Below, piece by piece: positions 1 through 9,033 of a stretch of DNA of 64,000 nt; the stretch's first letter is position 1; each line of letters starts with the position of its first letter. The notes under the pieces are model-generated. The model worked only from the letters and a program-made list of their open reading frames with translations, was not told the DNA's origin and searched no databases. This stretch comes from Chromatiales bacterium (ex Bugula neritina AB1) (lineage in GTDB: Bacteria; Pseudomonadota; Gammaproteobacteria; Granulosicoccales; Granulosicoccaceae), in contig MDLA01000175.1 of assembly GCA_001730015.1 (NCBI GenBank), positions 248,001-312,000 of the forward strand. The letters run 5' to 3'. Both the position numbers and the translations under genes were made by a program.

Positions 1-1423
1 TGGAAACCAGCGTCATAACCTGGTGTCCGGTCTTTAGCTGCGAGAAGCGATCGATGAGATCTATGGTTGATGGATCCATCCAGTGCGCGTCTTCAAATAT
101 AATGAGTAACGGATTCTTTTTTGCGCGTGAGCCCCATTGCTCAATGTGTAAATCCTGGATGGCTTCCAGCCGGCGCTGAGGGAAATCGGCGATTCCTTCT
201 GGCAATTCGCCGGGGATTTCAACGCCCAGCAACGATGCCAGCAACTGTGTGGCGGTGTCAGCTGGCTGGGCAGCTGGAAGAAGGCATAACTGTAGTTTTT
301 CTACGATGGTGTCGGCTGAGTCGTCTTCGTGGATGCCGGTATCAAACAGCCAGTGATCGACCAGCGGGTGAAAGGCGGTATTACTGTGGAAAGGCGAGCA
401 GCGGTACTCAATGACGTGCGGATTGTCAGTTGCTATGCGCCGCTGAAACTCAGCTAGAATTCGTGATTTTCCAACACCGGGTTCTCCTACAACAATAGTT
501 GACGTATTAATTGACCGACGCGTATCAGACCAGGCGTTCAGCAGCACCTGCATTTCTGCCTGGCGCCCGACAAAGCCCGCCTGATCACTAGAGTTTTGCA
601 GTCGCTTTTTCAAGCGCTTTTCAGAAAGCACCTGGTACAGTCGCATTGGCTGTGCGAACCCTTTCATCATTTGGGGTTCCAGCTCTTTGCACTCAAAGCG
701 ATCGCCCAGCAGACGGTGTGTACTTTCACCAACGACCACGGTATCGAGGGGAGCGGCAGATTCTATACGGGCAGCAATGTTAGGCGTTTCCCCGACGACA
801 GCACGTTCGGCACTGGAGGCTTCCCCGATCATGTCGCCAACGACCACCGGACCCGTCGCAATGCCCACTCGCACCCGCAGCGCAGTGCTGCCCCGCTGCA
901 CCAGTTTTTCGTTTAACGCTGTAGCGCTGGACAGCAGTTCCAGTCCGGCCAGAGCGCTGCGTTGCGGATCGTTTTCATGTGCCTGCGGGTAGCCGAAATA
1001 GGCGAGTACGCCATCGCCCATGTATCGGGCAACATAGCCGCCGAATTTCTCGATCGCAGATTTGCTGGCATCCTGAAAAGCCATCATGACTTCGCGAAGA
1101 TCTTCCGGATCGAGGCGTGTAGACATCTCCGATGAACCCGCCAGATCGGCAAACATGACGGTGAGTTGTCTACGCTCGGCTACATCCGGGGCGGTGTTAT
1201 CTTGCGCCGGTGCCTGCGCAGGAGTTTTCGGCGTGGCAGTACCGGCAAGTTGGCCTGCCGCTTTGAGTATCTTCTTGCGCGGGCCCAGCGGAAGCCCGAG
1301 TTCCTGTAACTCTGTGTCGGTGAGATCAGGCAGAACCGAGAGATCAATTTCCTGCTCGGTGAAAGTCGATGTGTACTTTTCGAGCCCGAGTGCACCTAGC
1401 CATTGACCGATATCGTCAGCCAT
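1..1423 (-). CDS. SAM domain / class III cyclase / AAA-type ATPase signalling protein (C-terminus beyond window)
   Basis: The first ~474 residues of a large protein are visible, starting at the ATG at 1423 and open to the window edge with no stop. Residues ~1-60 resemble a SAM domain. Residues ~83-270 form a class III adenylate/guanylate cyclase domain, with metal-binding aspartates in VMFADLAGSS and YMGDGVLAYFG. From ~295 an ATPase module begins, with Walker A GEPGVGKS near 312-319 and a Walker B-like LLIIFEDAHWMD near 437. In the known family this architecture usually continues into TPR repeats, which would lie outside the window. The expected activity is cAMP or cGMP synthesis in the cytosol, gated by nucleotide-driven oligomerisation. 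That activity is inferred from domain identity only. The ligand and partners are unknown, and the neighbouring genes give no clear hint. Confidence 0.9.
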   Translation of the reverse strand, partial: MADDIGQWLGALGLEKYTSTFTEQEIDLSVLPDLTDTELQELGLPLGPRKKILKAAGQLAGTATPKTPAQAPAQDNTAPDVAERRQLTVMFADLAGSSEMSTRLDPEDLREVMMAFQDASKSAIEKFGGYVARYMGDGVLAYFGYPQAHENDPQRSALAGLELLSSATALNEKLVQRGSTALRVRVGIATGPVVVGDMIGEASSAERAVVGETPNIAARIESAAPLDTVVVGESTHRLLGDRFECKELEPQMMKGFAQPMRLYQVLSEKRLKKRLQNSSDQAGFVGRQAEMQVLLNAWSDTRRSINTSTIVVGEPGVGKSRILAEFQRRIATDNPHVIEYRCSPFHSNTAFHPLVDHWLFDTGIHEDDSADTIVEKLQLCLLPAAQPADTATQLLASLLGVEIPGELPEGIADFPQRRLEAIQDLHIEQWGSRAKKNPLLIIFEDAHWMDPSTIDLIDRFSQLKTGHQVMTLVS

Positions 1424-1489
1424 TAGTACGTTCGAAGCAGGATTTTGTGCCTTGCTTTTGTGTGGCGTTGAATGGGTTGTACGCTAATG

Positions 1490-2884
1490 CTATTCATCAA
1501 CGAAACTTTGCCATTGCTGGGCGGGGCGATCAATCAGGTAGCCCTCAAGCCAGTCGTATTGAGGGTGTTGAGTCAGGTAGTCCTCTGCGATGAAAGCCTC
1601 GCCGCAGGCTCTGCCCCAGCGCGCATCAAAACCCATAGCTCTCGCAGACTGCGTGGTGGCTACTTTTGCATCGACCGAGCCCCATGGATAAAACGGTGGA
1701 TGGCCATGACCGCCAGAGGCTCTGCCGTTGTCGTTATCCATGTGACCGCACAGTGTTCGGGACGATGGCTGGTTGATCTGCAGGAATTCGTCGTGGTGGT
1801 CGCCAATCATGCGTCGGGTGTTTTCAACGTTTATTTTTCCGTAGTGTTCGTTCAGTAGTTTCTTCCAGCGCACTCGTCTGGCGCCTGACTGCGATATATC
1901 GGACCAGGCATCGGGGTCGTCTGTTTCAAGGTTCCTGATGTTCATGTCGGTGGCTATGTTCTGTCCGTATAGTACTCCGTTAGTGAGTTTTTCAACGGGT
2001 CGGGGTGTCTGGTAGATCAGGCCTGTCTCGTACCGTGCAATTTCTCCCGAGTTGATGTCGCCCAGTAACCAGCTATTAGCATAGCCGCCATTGTTACCGG
2101 CAGCCATGCGTTCGGTCCAGTCGTCGATATCACTGGCGTACTGGCAGGCCAGGCGGGATTCAGAAAATTCCGGTGGCTTTGCAGGATCGAAGCCAATATA
2201 GCCATCGATAGTGGTTTCGGTAACCAGGAGTCCTGCAGAGGTGACAGTAAAATCCATCATGCTGGCTATCCAGCCCGGTGCCGTCTGCATTACCATGCGA
2301 TGGCCCGTATCCGGGGTGATATCCATAATTACATTGAAGTGCTGTGCCTGCAGGAAGGCATCCCAGGTGGTGTGAGTCATCACAATGCCGCCGTCATGCG
2401 TGGCATCGCCAACAGCAACAAAAGCGCTGCATCGGTGACCGGTGTAGCGGTGCGCGCGTACATCCCGTGCGTTTTTGCTCAGTTCCTGTTTGAACGTTCC
2501 CCAGCCACTGTAGATGAGGTCGACGAAGCAGTTCCAGGTCAGGATGTCTCTGAAGCTTATCTCCGTGTTTGTTTTTTTACTGGCGCCGGAGGCAATTCCC
2601 TGCATTTCCTGAAGTAGTTCGTCGGGTATGAGTTGCTTGTCGACGTAAAGCTGCATTGCTTTGTCGGCAAAAAAGCTGAATTGCCGGGCGGTCATCCAGT
2701 AAGCCCAGAACTTGTTTGATCTCAGGCAGGCTGCGATTTCTTCACCGAGTAAAAAGCCGTGCTGAAATCCTCGTTCGAGTGCTGCACCGCTTATTCTTGT
2801 ATGCATCCAGCCACCGACGTCGGTCTGCAGGCTTGCTTTGCTGAGCCAGATTTTCTCTTCCGCTGAAAGTTCACTGGTGTTCAC
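1490..2884 (-). CDS. Phospholipase B-like / C45-type Ntn hydrolase
   Basis: A 464-residue protein with no obvious signal peptide. The candidate autocatalytic nucleophile is Cys152 in GHRCSAFVAVGD. It is followed by a GGIVMTHTTWD stretch, which resembles the segment after the N-terminal Cys in phospholipase B-like proteins and related C45 acyltransferases/amidases. An NSWLLGD...GEIARYE segment further on also fits that fold. In such enzymes the chain is cleaved before the Cys, which then acts as an N-terminal nucleophile on an amide or ester bond. The substrate cannot be read from the sequence. The gene lies 66 bp beyond the cyclase gene start on the same strand, so the two could be co-transcribed in the order hydrolase then cyclase. 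Ntn-hydrolase membership is fairly safe; the exact family is less so. Confidence 0.7.
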   Translation of the reverse strand: MNTSELSAEEKIWLSKASLQTDVGGWMHTRISGAALERGFQHGFLLGEEIAACLRSNKFWAYWMTARQFSFFADKAMQLYVDKQLIPDELLQEMQGIASGASKKTNTEISFRDILTWNCFVDLIYSGWGTFKQELSKNARDVRAHRYTGHRCSAFVAVGDATHDGGIVMTHTTWDAFLQAQHFNVIMDITPDTGHRMVMQTAPGWIASMMDFTVTSAGLLVTETTIDGYIGFDPAKPPEFSESRLACQYASDIDDWTERMAAGNNGGYANSWLLGDINSGEIARYETGLIYQTPRPVEKLTNGVLYGQNIATDMNIRNLETDDPDAWSDISQSGARRVRWKKLLNEHYGKINVENTRRMIGDHHDEFLQINQPSSRTLCGHMDNDNGRASGGHGHPPFYPWGSVDAKVATTQSARAMGFDARWGRACGEAFIAEDYLTQHPQYDWLEGYLIDRPAQQWQSFVDE

Positions 2885-3277
2885 GATCCATCCTTTTGGT
2901 TTTTGATTGTCAATTACTGGTTATTACATCAGTGGTTTTGTTAGTGGGCGGTGTCTTCCAGCTGGTGACTTCTATGACACTAAAGCCCCTGTAGTGTTTA
3001 TAATTGCGGTGACGGAAACTTTGCCGCCTTGACCTCCACTACGTCTGCAGATCAAGTATAACTGCTGCAAACTTATTGAATGTTTTATCTGTTTATCAGG
3101 TGCGCCGCTCTTCAGATAATTGGTGTGCTCAGGTTATAGTTTCGCATCGAAATTCGTTTGCAGATAAATTCGACCGGATCTTTACATCAGAGTCTGTCCG
3201 GGACGATAATCTGATCAGCTGTGTGTTTTGAGACAGTTAGAATGGCACCGATACAAGTTATAACGAAGGAAAATTAA
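2885..3277. other. Intergenic region, 393 bp, divergent promoters
   Basis: No convincing gene. The region separates the leftward hydrolase gene from the rightward small protein. A TATAAT hexamer lies at 2999-3004, with an ATGACA-like -35 (2974-2979) at a long 19-bp spacing, and could serve the rightward gene. An AAGGA Shine-Dalgarno lies just before the ATG at 3278. Nothing else stands out. Confidence 0.35.
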
Positions 3278-3628
3278 ATGACTGACGGCACTTATTTGTA
3301 TGTAGAAATGTGGAACGCAAAGCCTGCCTGGCTCGCCTTGAACGCAGAACAGCGTGCCGATTTTATGGAAAATAAGGTCGAGCCGTTTATGCAGTCTATT
3401 GTAAGTGCCGATTGCGCTCCGCACGGTTGTTGTGTAAACGACGGCGATTCCATGCCACGTGCTGGATACGCCTTTCTGGTGGTGTGGAAGGTCTCGTCGA
3501 AGGAAGAAGCGAAAAAACTGGCGAATGGTACGGCTGGAATAGGGTTTTATGAATACTTTGATTCAGTGAATATCGGTGGCCCTCAAATTGATACCGATGA
3601 GCTGAAAGTCAGGCTAAGGGATTTATAG
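3278..3628 (+). CDS. Small conserved protein of unknown function (DUF6616-like)
   Basis: A 116-residue soluble protein with no signal peptide or membrane segment. It starts at an ATG preceded by AAGGA at good spacing. The opening residues TYLYVEMWNAKPAWLAL, an AADFMENK-like helix and a central YAFLVVWKV strand suggest a small alpha/beta (ferredoxin-like, YciI/ABM-type) fold. I recall similar proteins annotated as DUF6616, but that assignment is from memory. A CCVND motif (three Cys within ~8 residues of APHGCC) might bind metal, which is speculation. It stands alone between the divergent hydrolase gene and the convergent GST gene, so context gives no function. Confidence 0.6.
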   Translation: MTDGTYLYVEMWNAKPAWLALNAEQRADFMENKVEPFMQSIVSADCAPHGCCVNDGDSMPRAGYAFLVVWKVSSKEEAKKLANGTAGIGFYEYFDSVNIGGPQIDTDELKVRLRDL

Positions 3629-3670
3629 TCGGACGCAGAGGGTGTTCTGGTGTGAGTTGAAAGCGAGCGT

Positions 3671-3703
3671 ACAAAACCGATACAGATTTCAACCGGTTTG
3701 TAT
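3671..3703. terminator. Bidirectional hairpin between convergent genes
   Basis: ACAAAACCG and CGGTTTGT arms, with one bulge, flank a loop of roughly 13 bases. The hairpin sits between the stop of the small protein gene and the stop of the convergent GST gene. It has A-rich and T-rich flanks on the two strands, which suits a shared terminator. Stability was judged by eye. Confidence 0.4.
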
Positions 3704-3709
3704 TCGTGC

Positions 3710-4354
3710 TTAATCGCTGGCACGTAATTCGTCGTAACTGACCATCACGTGTTCCCGGTACGCAGGTCGGTTTGTCAGCGTTGCGTAGTAGCGTGAAATA
3801 TTATTGAAGTGCGGGCGCTCAATTTCGATATCGTAGTAGCGATACAGCAAGTGGCCGAACATTAAATCGGCTATCGAAAACTCATTGCCCGCTATAAATG
3901 GATTGTTGCCAAGTTGCGTATCGGCAATACTCATTTGCCTGTGCAGCTTTTTCAGAGCAATTGCCAGAGCCTCTGGATTCTGTTTGTTTCGCGGTGTTCG
4001 CACTACCTGCCAGAACACCGGGACCGAGAAATTCAGGCCGAAATTCAATTTTGCCCACTCTGCCCATTGATCAACGATCGCCTGTTGCAGTGGACTGTCA
4101 GGCCAAAGTGTTTCATGAGGATAAGTCCGGCTTAAATACCGGTTAATGGCAGCGCTTTCCCACATCGGCGGGTAATCACCATCAATTATGGTGGGTACGG
4201 TTGCATTGGGGTTTATAGCAAGGTAACTGGCGGTGTTGACAACACCATAGTGAATACCTGCATCGAGGCGTTGGTAGTCCAGTCCCAGCTCTGCAATGCA
4301 CCACATAACGACTTGCACGTTTGATGAGGATTTCCTGCCGTAGATTTTTATCAT
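3710..4354 (-). CDS. Glutathione S-transferase family protein
   Basis: The GST fold begins at MIKIYGRKSSSNVQVV, so I take the ATG at 4354 (214 residues). An upstream ATG at 4483 would add 43 unrelated basic residues with no clear ribosome site. The thioredoxin-like N-domain has a SSSN catalytic segment, the cis-Pro turn (NATVPTII) and the glutathione gamma-glutamyl-binding ESAAI. The all-helical C-domain carries the FSIADLMFGHLLY N-capping/hydrophobic motif. The family conjugates or reduces electrophiles with glutathione in the cytosol. The substrate is unknown. It is transcribed towards the small protein gene and away from mttB, apparently as a single gene. Confidence 0.88.
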   Translation of the reverse strand: MIKIYGRKSSSNVQVVMWCIAELGLDYQRLDAGIHYGVVNTASYLAINPNATVPTIIDGDYPPMWESAAINRYLSRTYPHETLWPDSPLQQAIVDQWAEWAKLNFGLNFSVPVFWQVVRTPRNKQNPEALAIALKKLHRQMSIADTQLGNNPFIAGNEFSIADLMFGHLLYRYYDIEIERPHFNNISRYYATLTNRPAYREHVMVSYDELRASD

Positions 4355-4638
4355 GCCAGTGAGTTTTCTGTTGATCCGGTAAGATCGTACGGTATCTTTC
4401 AGTACAAAGCGAAAGTTCTTGCGGTTAGTCAGGTAGTCGCGGGTCAGTTGAAATTTCAAGCCGGGTTTATATGCATTAAACATCGACTTGATTCGGTGTC
4501 AAAGTCGTGAACAGGGAAATTCAGTCCGGGCCCCGGATACCCGATTGCAATTAGATGCCCGCTCTTGGTTGCGTCAGACTCCATAGTGCGTGATGCTGTT
4601 GATACTGTTTCATTGATTCGTTTAAAAGGAATCCACTT

Positions 4639-6189
4639 ATGAGTCGTCCTGGTCGTCGTAGAAAACGCGCATCGACTAAAGCCGCCACGGTAGCGTTGCC
4701 GCAACTGCAGCGGCAGGTGCTTCGCAACCGGTTTGCACCAGTGGAGCCGCTCGACGAGGAACAGATTAATCTGATCCATGAAGCGTCGATGACTCTGCTT
4801 GAAGAGCAGGGTATAGAGGTACTCGGTGATATGGCTCTTGAGGTGCTGCGTAAAGCCGGAGCCGATGTTGGCGATGATGGATTGGTGCGCATGGATCGGC
4901 ATCTGCTGATGGAGAGCATTTCCAAAGCACCCGGGAAATTCAGTGTAATGCCGCGCAACCCGGATAACATTCTGGAGGTAGGTGGCGACGTTATAAATTT
5001 TGGTCTGGTTTCGGGGCCGCCGAATGTGCACGACTGTATTAATGGCAGGCGCATGGGTAACATTGCCGATTTCGAAAACCTGGTGCGGTTCGGGCAGTTT
5101 TTTAATGTCATAACGTTCTTTGGAAATCAGGCTACCGCCCCCACAGATCTGCCAGCGAACACGCGCCATCTCGATACACTGATGGCCAGTATTACTTTGT
5201 CAGACAAGCCGTTTTTCTCCATTGGCATTGGCGCCGGCCGTTCGCTCGATGCTGCCAGAATGTGTGCTATTGCTCGTGGTCTTAAGCTGCAGGATCTTGT
5301 CGCCAGTCCGTCGGCAATGACAAACATCAATATTAATTCGCCGCGTAAACTCGACGACAGTATGGCCTACGGGGCAATGCAGCTGGCAGCGCTGGGTCAG
5401 CCGGTTACGGTAACGCCGTTTACCCTGATGGGAGCCATGACGCCGGCAACACTGGGCGGGGCGCTGGTGCAGCAGAACGCGGAGGCGCTGTTTGGAATTG
5501 CGTTACTGCAGTTAACCCGTCCGGGTGCGCCAACGATCTATGGCGGCTTTACCTCCAACGTTGATATGCGTTCCGGTGCGCCGGCCTTCGGTACACCGGA
5601 AAACTCGCTGGCCAATCTGGCCGGCGGGCAGCTGGCTCGATTCTATAAACTGCCACACCGTACCAGCGCCTGCAATGCCGCGAATTCTGTAGACGCTCAG
5701 GCGACCTATGAAACGCAAATGGCGCTGTGGGGATCCGTCATGGGGCACGGCAACCTGATCTACCACACGGCGGGCTGGCTCGAAGGCGGATTGGTCGCCT
5801 CGTTTGAGAAAGTGATCATTGACTGCGAAATGCTACAACACATGACGCAGTTTCTGCAGCCAATCAAAATTGATCTTGAAGAAATCGGTCTTGAAGCAAT
5901 GGAGCAGGTAGGCCCTGGTGGGCACTTCTTTGGCTGCGACCATACAATGTCGCGCTATAAAAATGCGTTTTATCAGCCTTTTATCAGTGACTGGCAGAAT
6001 CATGAAAGCTGGGTTGAGGCTGGTTCTAAAGATGCCACGCAGCGTGCAACCGAGATCTGGCCACGCATTCTGGAAGAGTTTGAACCGCCACCTCTGGACC
6101 CGGCGATTTACGAAGAGCTGCAGGAATATGTTGCCAAACGAAAGGAGGAGCTTGGCAAGGACGAACCGGCACTGGAGCCTGAATTGTAG
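4639..6189 (+). CDS. MttB-family (trimethylamine methyltransferase-like) corrinoid methyltransferase, no pyrrolysine
   Basis: A 516-residue protein with an AAGGAA ribosome site and ATG at 4639. The chain matches the MttB/COG5598 TIM-barrel family over its length (EPLDEEQINLIHEASMTLLE, VEVLGD-type start, central GGFTSNVDMRSGAPAFGTPE, LIYHTAGWLEGGL). No in-frame TAG occurs, so this is a non-pyrrolysine member like the glycine betaine methyltransferase MtgB and its quaternary-amine relatives. Known relatives transfer a methyl group from a quaternary amine to a corrinoid protein. No corrinoid protein or methyl-accepting enzyme gene is adjacent here, so substrate and pathway stay open. It is convergent with an amino-acid symporter gene and separated from it by a strong hairpin. 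Confidence 0.85.
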   Translation: MSRPGRRRKRASTKAATVALPQLQRQVLRNRFAPVEPLDEEQINLIHEASMTLLEEQGIEVLGDMALEVLRKAGADVGDDGLVRMDRHLLMESISKAPGKFSVMPRNPDNILEVGGDVINFGLVSGPPNVHDCINGRRMGNIADFENLVRFGQFFNVITFFGNQATAPTDLPANTRHLDTLMASITLSDKPFFSIGIGAGRSLDAARMCAIARGLKLQDLVASPSAMTNININSPRKLDDSMAYGAMQLAALGQPVTVTPFTLMGAMTPATLGGALVQQNAEALFGIALLQLTRPGAPTIYGGFTSNVDMRSGAPAFGTPENSLANLAGGQLARFYKLPHRTSACNAANSVDAQATYETQMALWGSVMGHGNLIYHTAGWLEGGLVASFEKVIIDCEMLQHMTQFLQPIKIDLEEIGLEAMEQVGPGGHFFGCDHTMSRYKNAFYQPFISDWQNHESWVEAGSKDATQRATEIWPRILEEFEPPPLDPAIYEELQEYVAKRKEELGKDEPALEPEL

Positions 6190-6235
6190 CTGCCGGACTT
6201 TCAGGTTTGGGGCAGGCGGATAACTGATATTCAGC

Positions 6236-6274
6236 GCGGCGGACAACGCGGTCAAGCTCCCGCCTGTCCGCCGC
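6236..6274. terminator. Bidirectional terminator between mttB-like gene and AGCS symporter gene
   Basis: Perfect 10-bp arms GCGGCGGACA (6236-6245) and TGTCCGCCGC (6265-6274) enclose a 19-base loop. They lie in the 99-bp gap between two converging stop codons. An upstream GGCAGGCGG can pair with CCGCCTG inside the loop as a competing stem. There is no long U-run, so termination efficiency is uncertain. Confidence 0.55.
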
Positions 6275-6288
6275 ATTTCCTGTACCTG

Positions 6289-7788
6289 CTACTTGAATTT
6301 CTTGATTTCCCCACTGTCAATTCGCGCGAAGTAGGAATCCATTTCGCGTTTCACAATCGGCGCAAGGAAGTAAAGCCCGAGAATATTAGGCACGCAGATT
6401 AAAAAGACCAGGGCGTCTGATATATCGAGAATAGGGCCAAGTTGAACCATGCAGCCGAGAGCGACAAACGCACAGAAAATCAGTTTATATAGAGTTTGTC
6501 CGAATTCGCCTTCACCGAAGAGGTAGGTCCACCCTTTGAGCCCGTAGTACGACCAGGAGATCATGGTCGAGAAGGCAAAAAGCAAAGCGGCAATCGCCAG
6601 TGGTAACGGAAACCATGAGAATTCACGCTCGAAGGCTGCAGATGTCATCGCGACGCCCTGCGCATCACCGGCAAAAGCCGGATCAGCTACCTGTGCCGTG
6701 CCGATAACCAGTGCAGTAATGGTGCAAATTATTATTGTATCGATGAACGGCTCCAGTAGTGAAACTATTCCCTCCGTAACCGGTTCATCTGTTTTGACCG
6801 CAGCGTGTGCGATGGAAGCCGAGCCAATTCCCGCTTCATTGGAAAAGACAGCTCGCTGAAAGCCGATGATCATCGCGCCCAGAGCACCACCCGCTACGCC
6901 TTCTCCGGTAAAAGCACCGGTAAATATGTTGGAGATAGCCTGTGGAAGTGTGTGGGCATTCATCAGGATGACAATGATGGCAAACAGACAGTAGAAGATT
7001 GCCATAAAAGGCACCACTTTTTCGGTTACCCTCGCTATAGATTTTATGCCGCCAACGATAACCATAAACACCACGGCGGCGAGTATCAGGCCAACCAGCC
7101 ATCCCAGGCCATCGAGCGCACCACCGGACACTGTGTTGAGCTGAACGTATGCTTGGTTCGACTGGAACATATTGCCTATGCCAAGAGCACCGATAAAAAT
7201 ACCAATGGCATAGAAGGTTCCTACAAACTTGCCGAAACCGGCCATTCCTTTATCGCTGAACCCTTTGCGTAAATAATACATCGGGCCGCCGGAGACGTGG
7301 CCATCATCGAATTCCTGCCGGTATTTAACACCCAGGGTGCATTCGACGAATTTGGTCGACATTCCAAGAAATCCAGCCACGATCAGCCAGAAGGTAGCGC
7401 CAGCACCACCTACGGTTACAGCGACTGCAACGCCACCAATGTTGCCAATACCAACTGTTCCGGATACCGCCGTTGCGAGTGCCTGGAAGTGAGAAACCTC
7501 TCCACGGCTGTTCGGGTCAGCGTAGTCACCTCTGACCAATTCAATGGCGTGTTTAAAGCCACGTATATTAATAAACTTCATATAGAAAGTGAAAAATACC
7601 GCTCCAACAACCAGCCATAAGACAACTAACGGCAGTTGTGCTCCGAAAACAGGTATTTTAAAAAAAACAATTTTTCCAACTAGCGACGCTATAGGTGCGG
7701 TCACCGTGTTTATGGTTTCGTCAATCCCGGCCAGTGCGTTGGAGAATGGCGCTGCTGCCAATAGTAGTAAGCTGGTTATCCTGAACAC
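6289..7788 (-). CDS. Alanine/glycine:cation symporter (AGCS) family protein
   Basis: A 499-residue inner-membrane protein with about ten predicted helices. The N-terminus (MFRITSLLLLAAAPFSNALAG) is signal-like, followed by a periplasmic stretch as in other long AGCS members. Family signatures include FQALATAVSGTVGIGNIGGVAVAV (shown here only in part), MSTKFVECTLGVKYR, SGGPMYYLRKG and FSNEAGIGSASIAHAA. The family carries alanine or glycine inward with Na+ or H+. Whether it serves a glycine-betaine or methylamine route together with the convergent mttB-like gene is only a guess. It is a single gene on the minus strand. Confidence 0.92.
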   Translation of the reverse strand: MFRITSLLLLAAAPFSNALAGIDETINTVTAPIASLVGKIVFFKIPVFGAQLPLVVLWLVVGAVFFTFYMKFINIRGFKHAIELVRGDYADPNSRGEVSHFQALATAVSGTVGIGNIGGVAVAVTVGGAGATFWLIVAGFLGMSTKFVECTLGVKYRQEFDDGHVSGGPMYYLRKGFSDKGMAGFGKFVGTFYAIGIFIGALGIGNMFQSNQAYVQLNTVSGGALDGLGWLVGLILAAVVFMVIVGGIKSIARVTEKVVPFMAIFYCLFAIIVILMNAHTLPQAISNIFTGAFTGEGVAGGALGAMIIGFQRAVFSNEAGIGSASIAHAAVKTDEPVTEGIVSLLEPFIDTIIICTITALVIGTAQVADPAFAGDAQGVAMTSAAFEREFSWFPLPLAIAALLFAFSTMISWSYYGLKGWTYLFGEGEFGQTLYKLIFCAFVALGCMVQLGPILDISDALVFLICVPNILGLYFLAPIVKREMDSYFARIDSGEIKKFK

Positions 7789-7919
7789 TCGTATTCCCTC
7801 ATTGTTGCGGCTGTTTGTATACCGTTTATAAAGATACCGATTATAAAGACTGTTTGCTGCGTGGATGTGTAGGGGAAAATTCCAGAACGCAGTTAATTTT
7901 GAAAAGTGATAAACAAGAG

Positions 7920-8354
7920 CTATGGCACGACTGTTACCGGAACCGTTGATGACTGTACCAGTGCGGCGGTGACGCTTCCGAATATCATAGAGCGCAATTT
8001 TGATTCACCAATACGCCCCACATAGACCTGCGTGATGTTGTACTCCTTTACAAGTTCATCCAGGGTTTCTGCAATTTTGCCATGCCTGACAACGGTGGAC
8101 AGAGTTAAGCCGGAGTCTTGCAGTGCGTCAACATGGGGCGATAACATTGAGTCGTTTGCCCGTTGTATTTCCGATTCACGGCGTCTATGCCGGTCTTCCA
8201 GTTCTTCGGGTGTATGAAAACTATAGGGTGACCAGTCAATTACGTAGGTAAGAATTAACTCTGCGTTGGCTAATGTTGCGTGTGCTGCAGCAATTTTGAC
8301 AGTGCGCTGCGCTCCATCACTTCCATCAACCGCGACCATTATTTTGTTCGGCAT
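7920..8354 (-). CDS. Universal stress protein, UspA family
   Basis: A 144-residue single-domain Usp protein: KIMVAVDGSDGAQRTV at the start, then the ATP-binding signature G-2x-G-9x-G-S seen exactly as GRIGESKLRSMIFGS near the end. The C-terminus STVPVTVV is typical. It is predicted to bind ATP and form dimers in the cytosol. The physiological role is not readable. It stands alone, ~130 bp past the AGCS gene start on the same strand. Confidence 0.93.
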   Translation of the reverse strand: MPNKIMVAVDGSDGAQRTVKIAAAHATLANAELILTYVIDWSPYSFHTPEELEDRHRRRESEIQRANDSMLSPHVDALQDSGLTLSTVVRHGKIAETLDELVKEYNITQVYVGRIGESKLRSMIFGSVTAALVQSSTVPVTVVP

Positions 8355-8960
8355 GATGTGGCTCTCCTAAGGGAAGGAATTCTATATGGGATTACGCAGC
8401 TAAACTTATACTACAGAACCGGTGTGCAATGCGAGCACAGATTGATTGCAATTAAACGCGACTACCGTCATTTATAATGCATGAAGTGCCTTGTAGATCT
8501 AGGAAACCATTGTTTGGTTGGAAATTCAGTGTTTGCATTTACCGGAACACTTGCGCTCCGGTAGTGCTGATGTCTGATCTGAGCGACCGGGTTCGGTCAC
8601 TTAATAGGCGAGAGATCGTAAGGGTCGGATGTACTAGCTCAATTTCGTGGTATCTATGGGTGAATGCTAATGGGATATTCCAGCCCGCTGGATCGCCGGC
8701 TCAGTGCGGTGTAAATTTTTTGCGGTGGTGTGGAGCATTTGCTAGTGCCCATCCATAAACCGGGGCGTAGCGAGGATCATTAAGGTGTATAAATCAGACG
8801 CGGCCGTGAGCGTGCGCATTGCGCTTGATAAACAGATTGTAAAGTGGCATGGTTGTTTGGCGGCAAACGAGCTTGTGCGGTGGGAAAGTGTCTTCGTGCA
8901 GCGTTAACGAGCAACGCTGAATGCAAACCAGTTTGCGCTTAAGCCGGTGTGATTATCCGG
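8355..8960. other. Gene-poor region before the secreted-peptide gene
   Basis: About 600 bp with only a weak 93-codon rightward reading frame (8477-8758), whose composition (many Cys, Arg, Ser, Trp) and lack of a ribosome site argue against a real gene. A short GACCGggttCGGTC hairpin lies at 8584-8597. No family-like protein is visible on either strand. It may be old, decayed sequence. Confidence 0.3.
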
Positions 8961-8966
8961 TATAAT
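8961..8966 (+). promoter_or_regulatory. Candidate -10 box of the secreted-peptide gene
   Basis: A consensus TATAAT hexamer lies 67 bp upstream of the ATG at 9034. The best -35 candidates (TTGCGC at 8933-8938) are too far away, so the promoter may rely on an activator. Two CCGG blocks immediately upstream could form a small hairpin. Seen by eye only. Confidence 0.35.
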
Positions 8967-9033
8967 TGAAGAATATGTTAAAATTCAATTGGTTGAGGTT
9001 CAGTGGCAGTTTAGTATAGGCAAAAAAGGACAA

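Noticed and set aside
596-1406. Several rightward frames of ~100 codons
   Set aside because: They are antisense to the cyclase domain, whose motifs read clearly on the minus strand.
4456-5169. Long leftward open frame (237 codons) opposite the mttB-like gene
   Set aside because: It lies antisense to a well-conserved coding sequence, has an improbable composition and no family motifs.
8477-8758. Rightward 93-codon frame
   Set aside because: No ribosome site, odd composition, no recognisable family.
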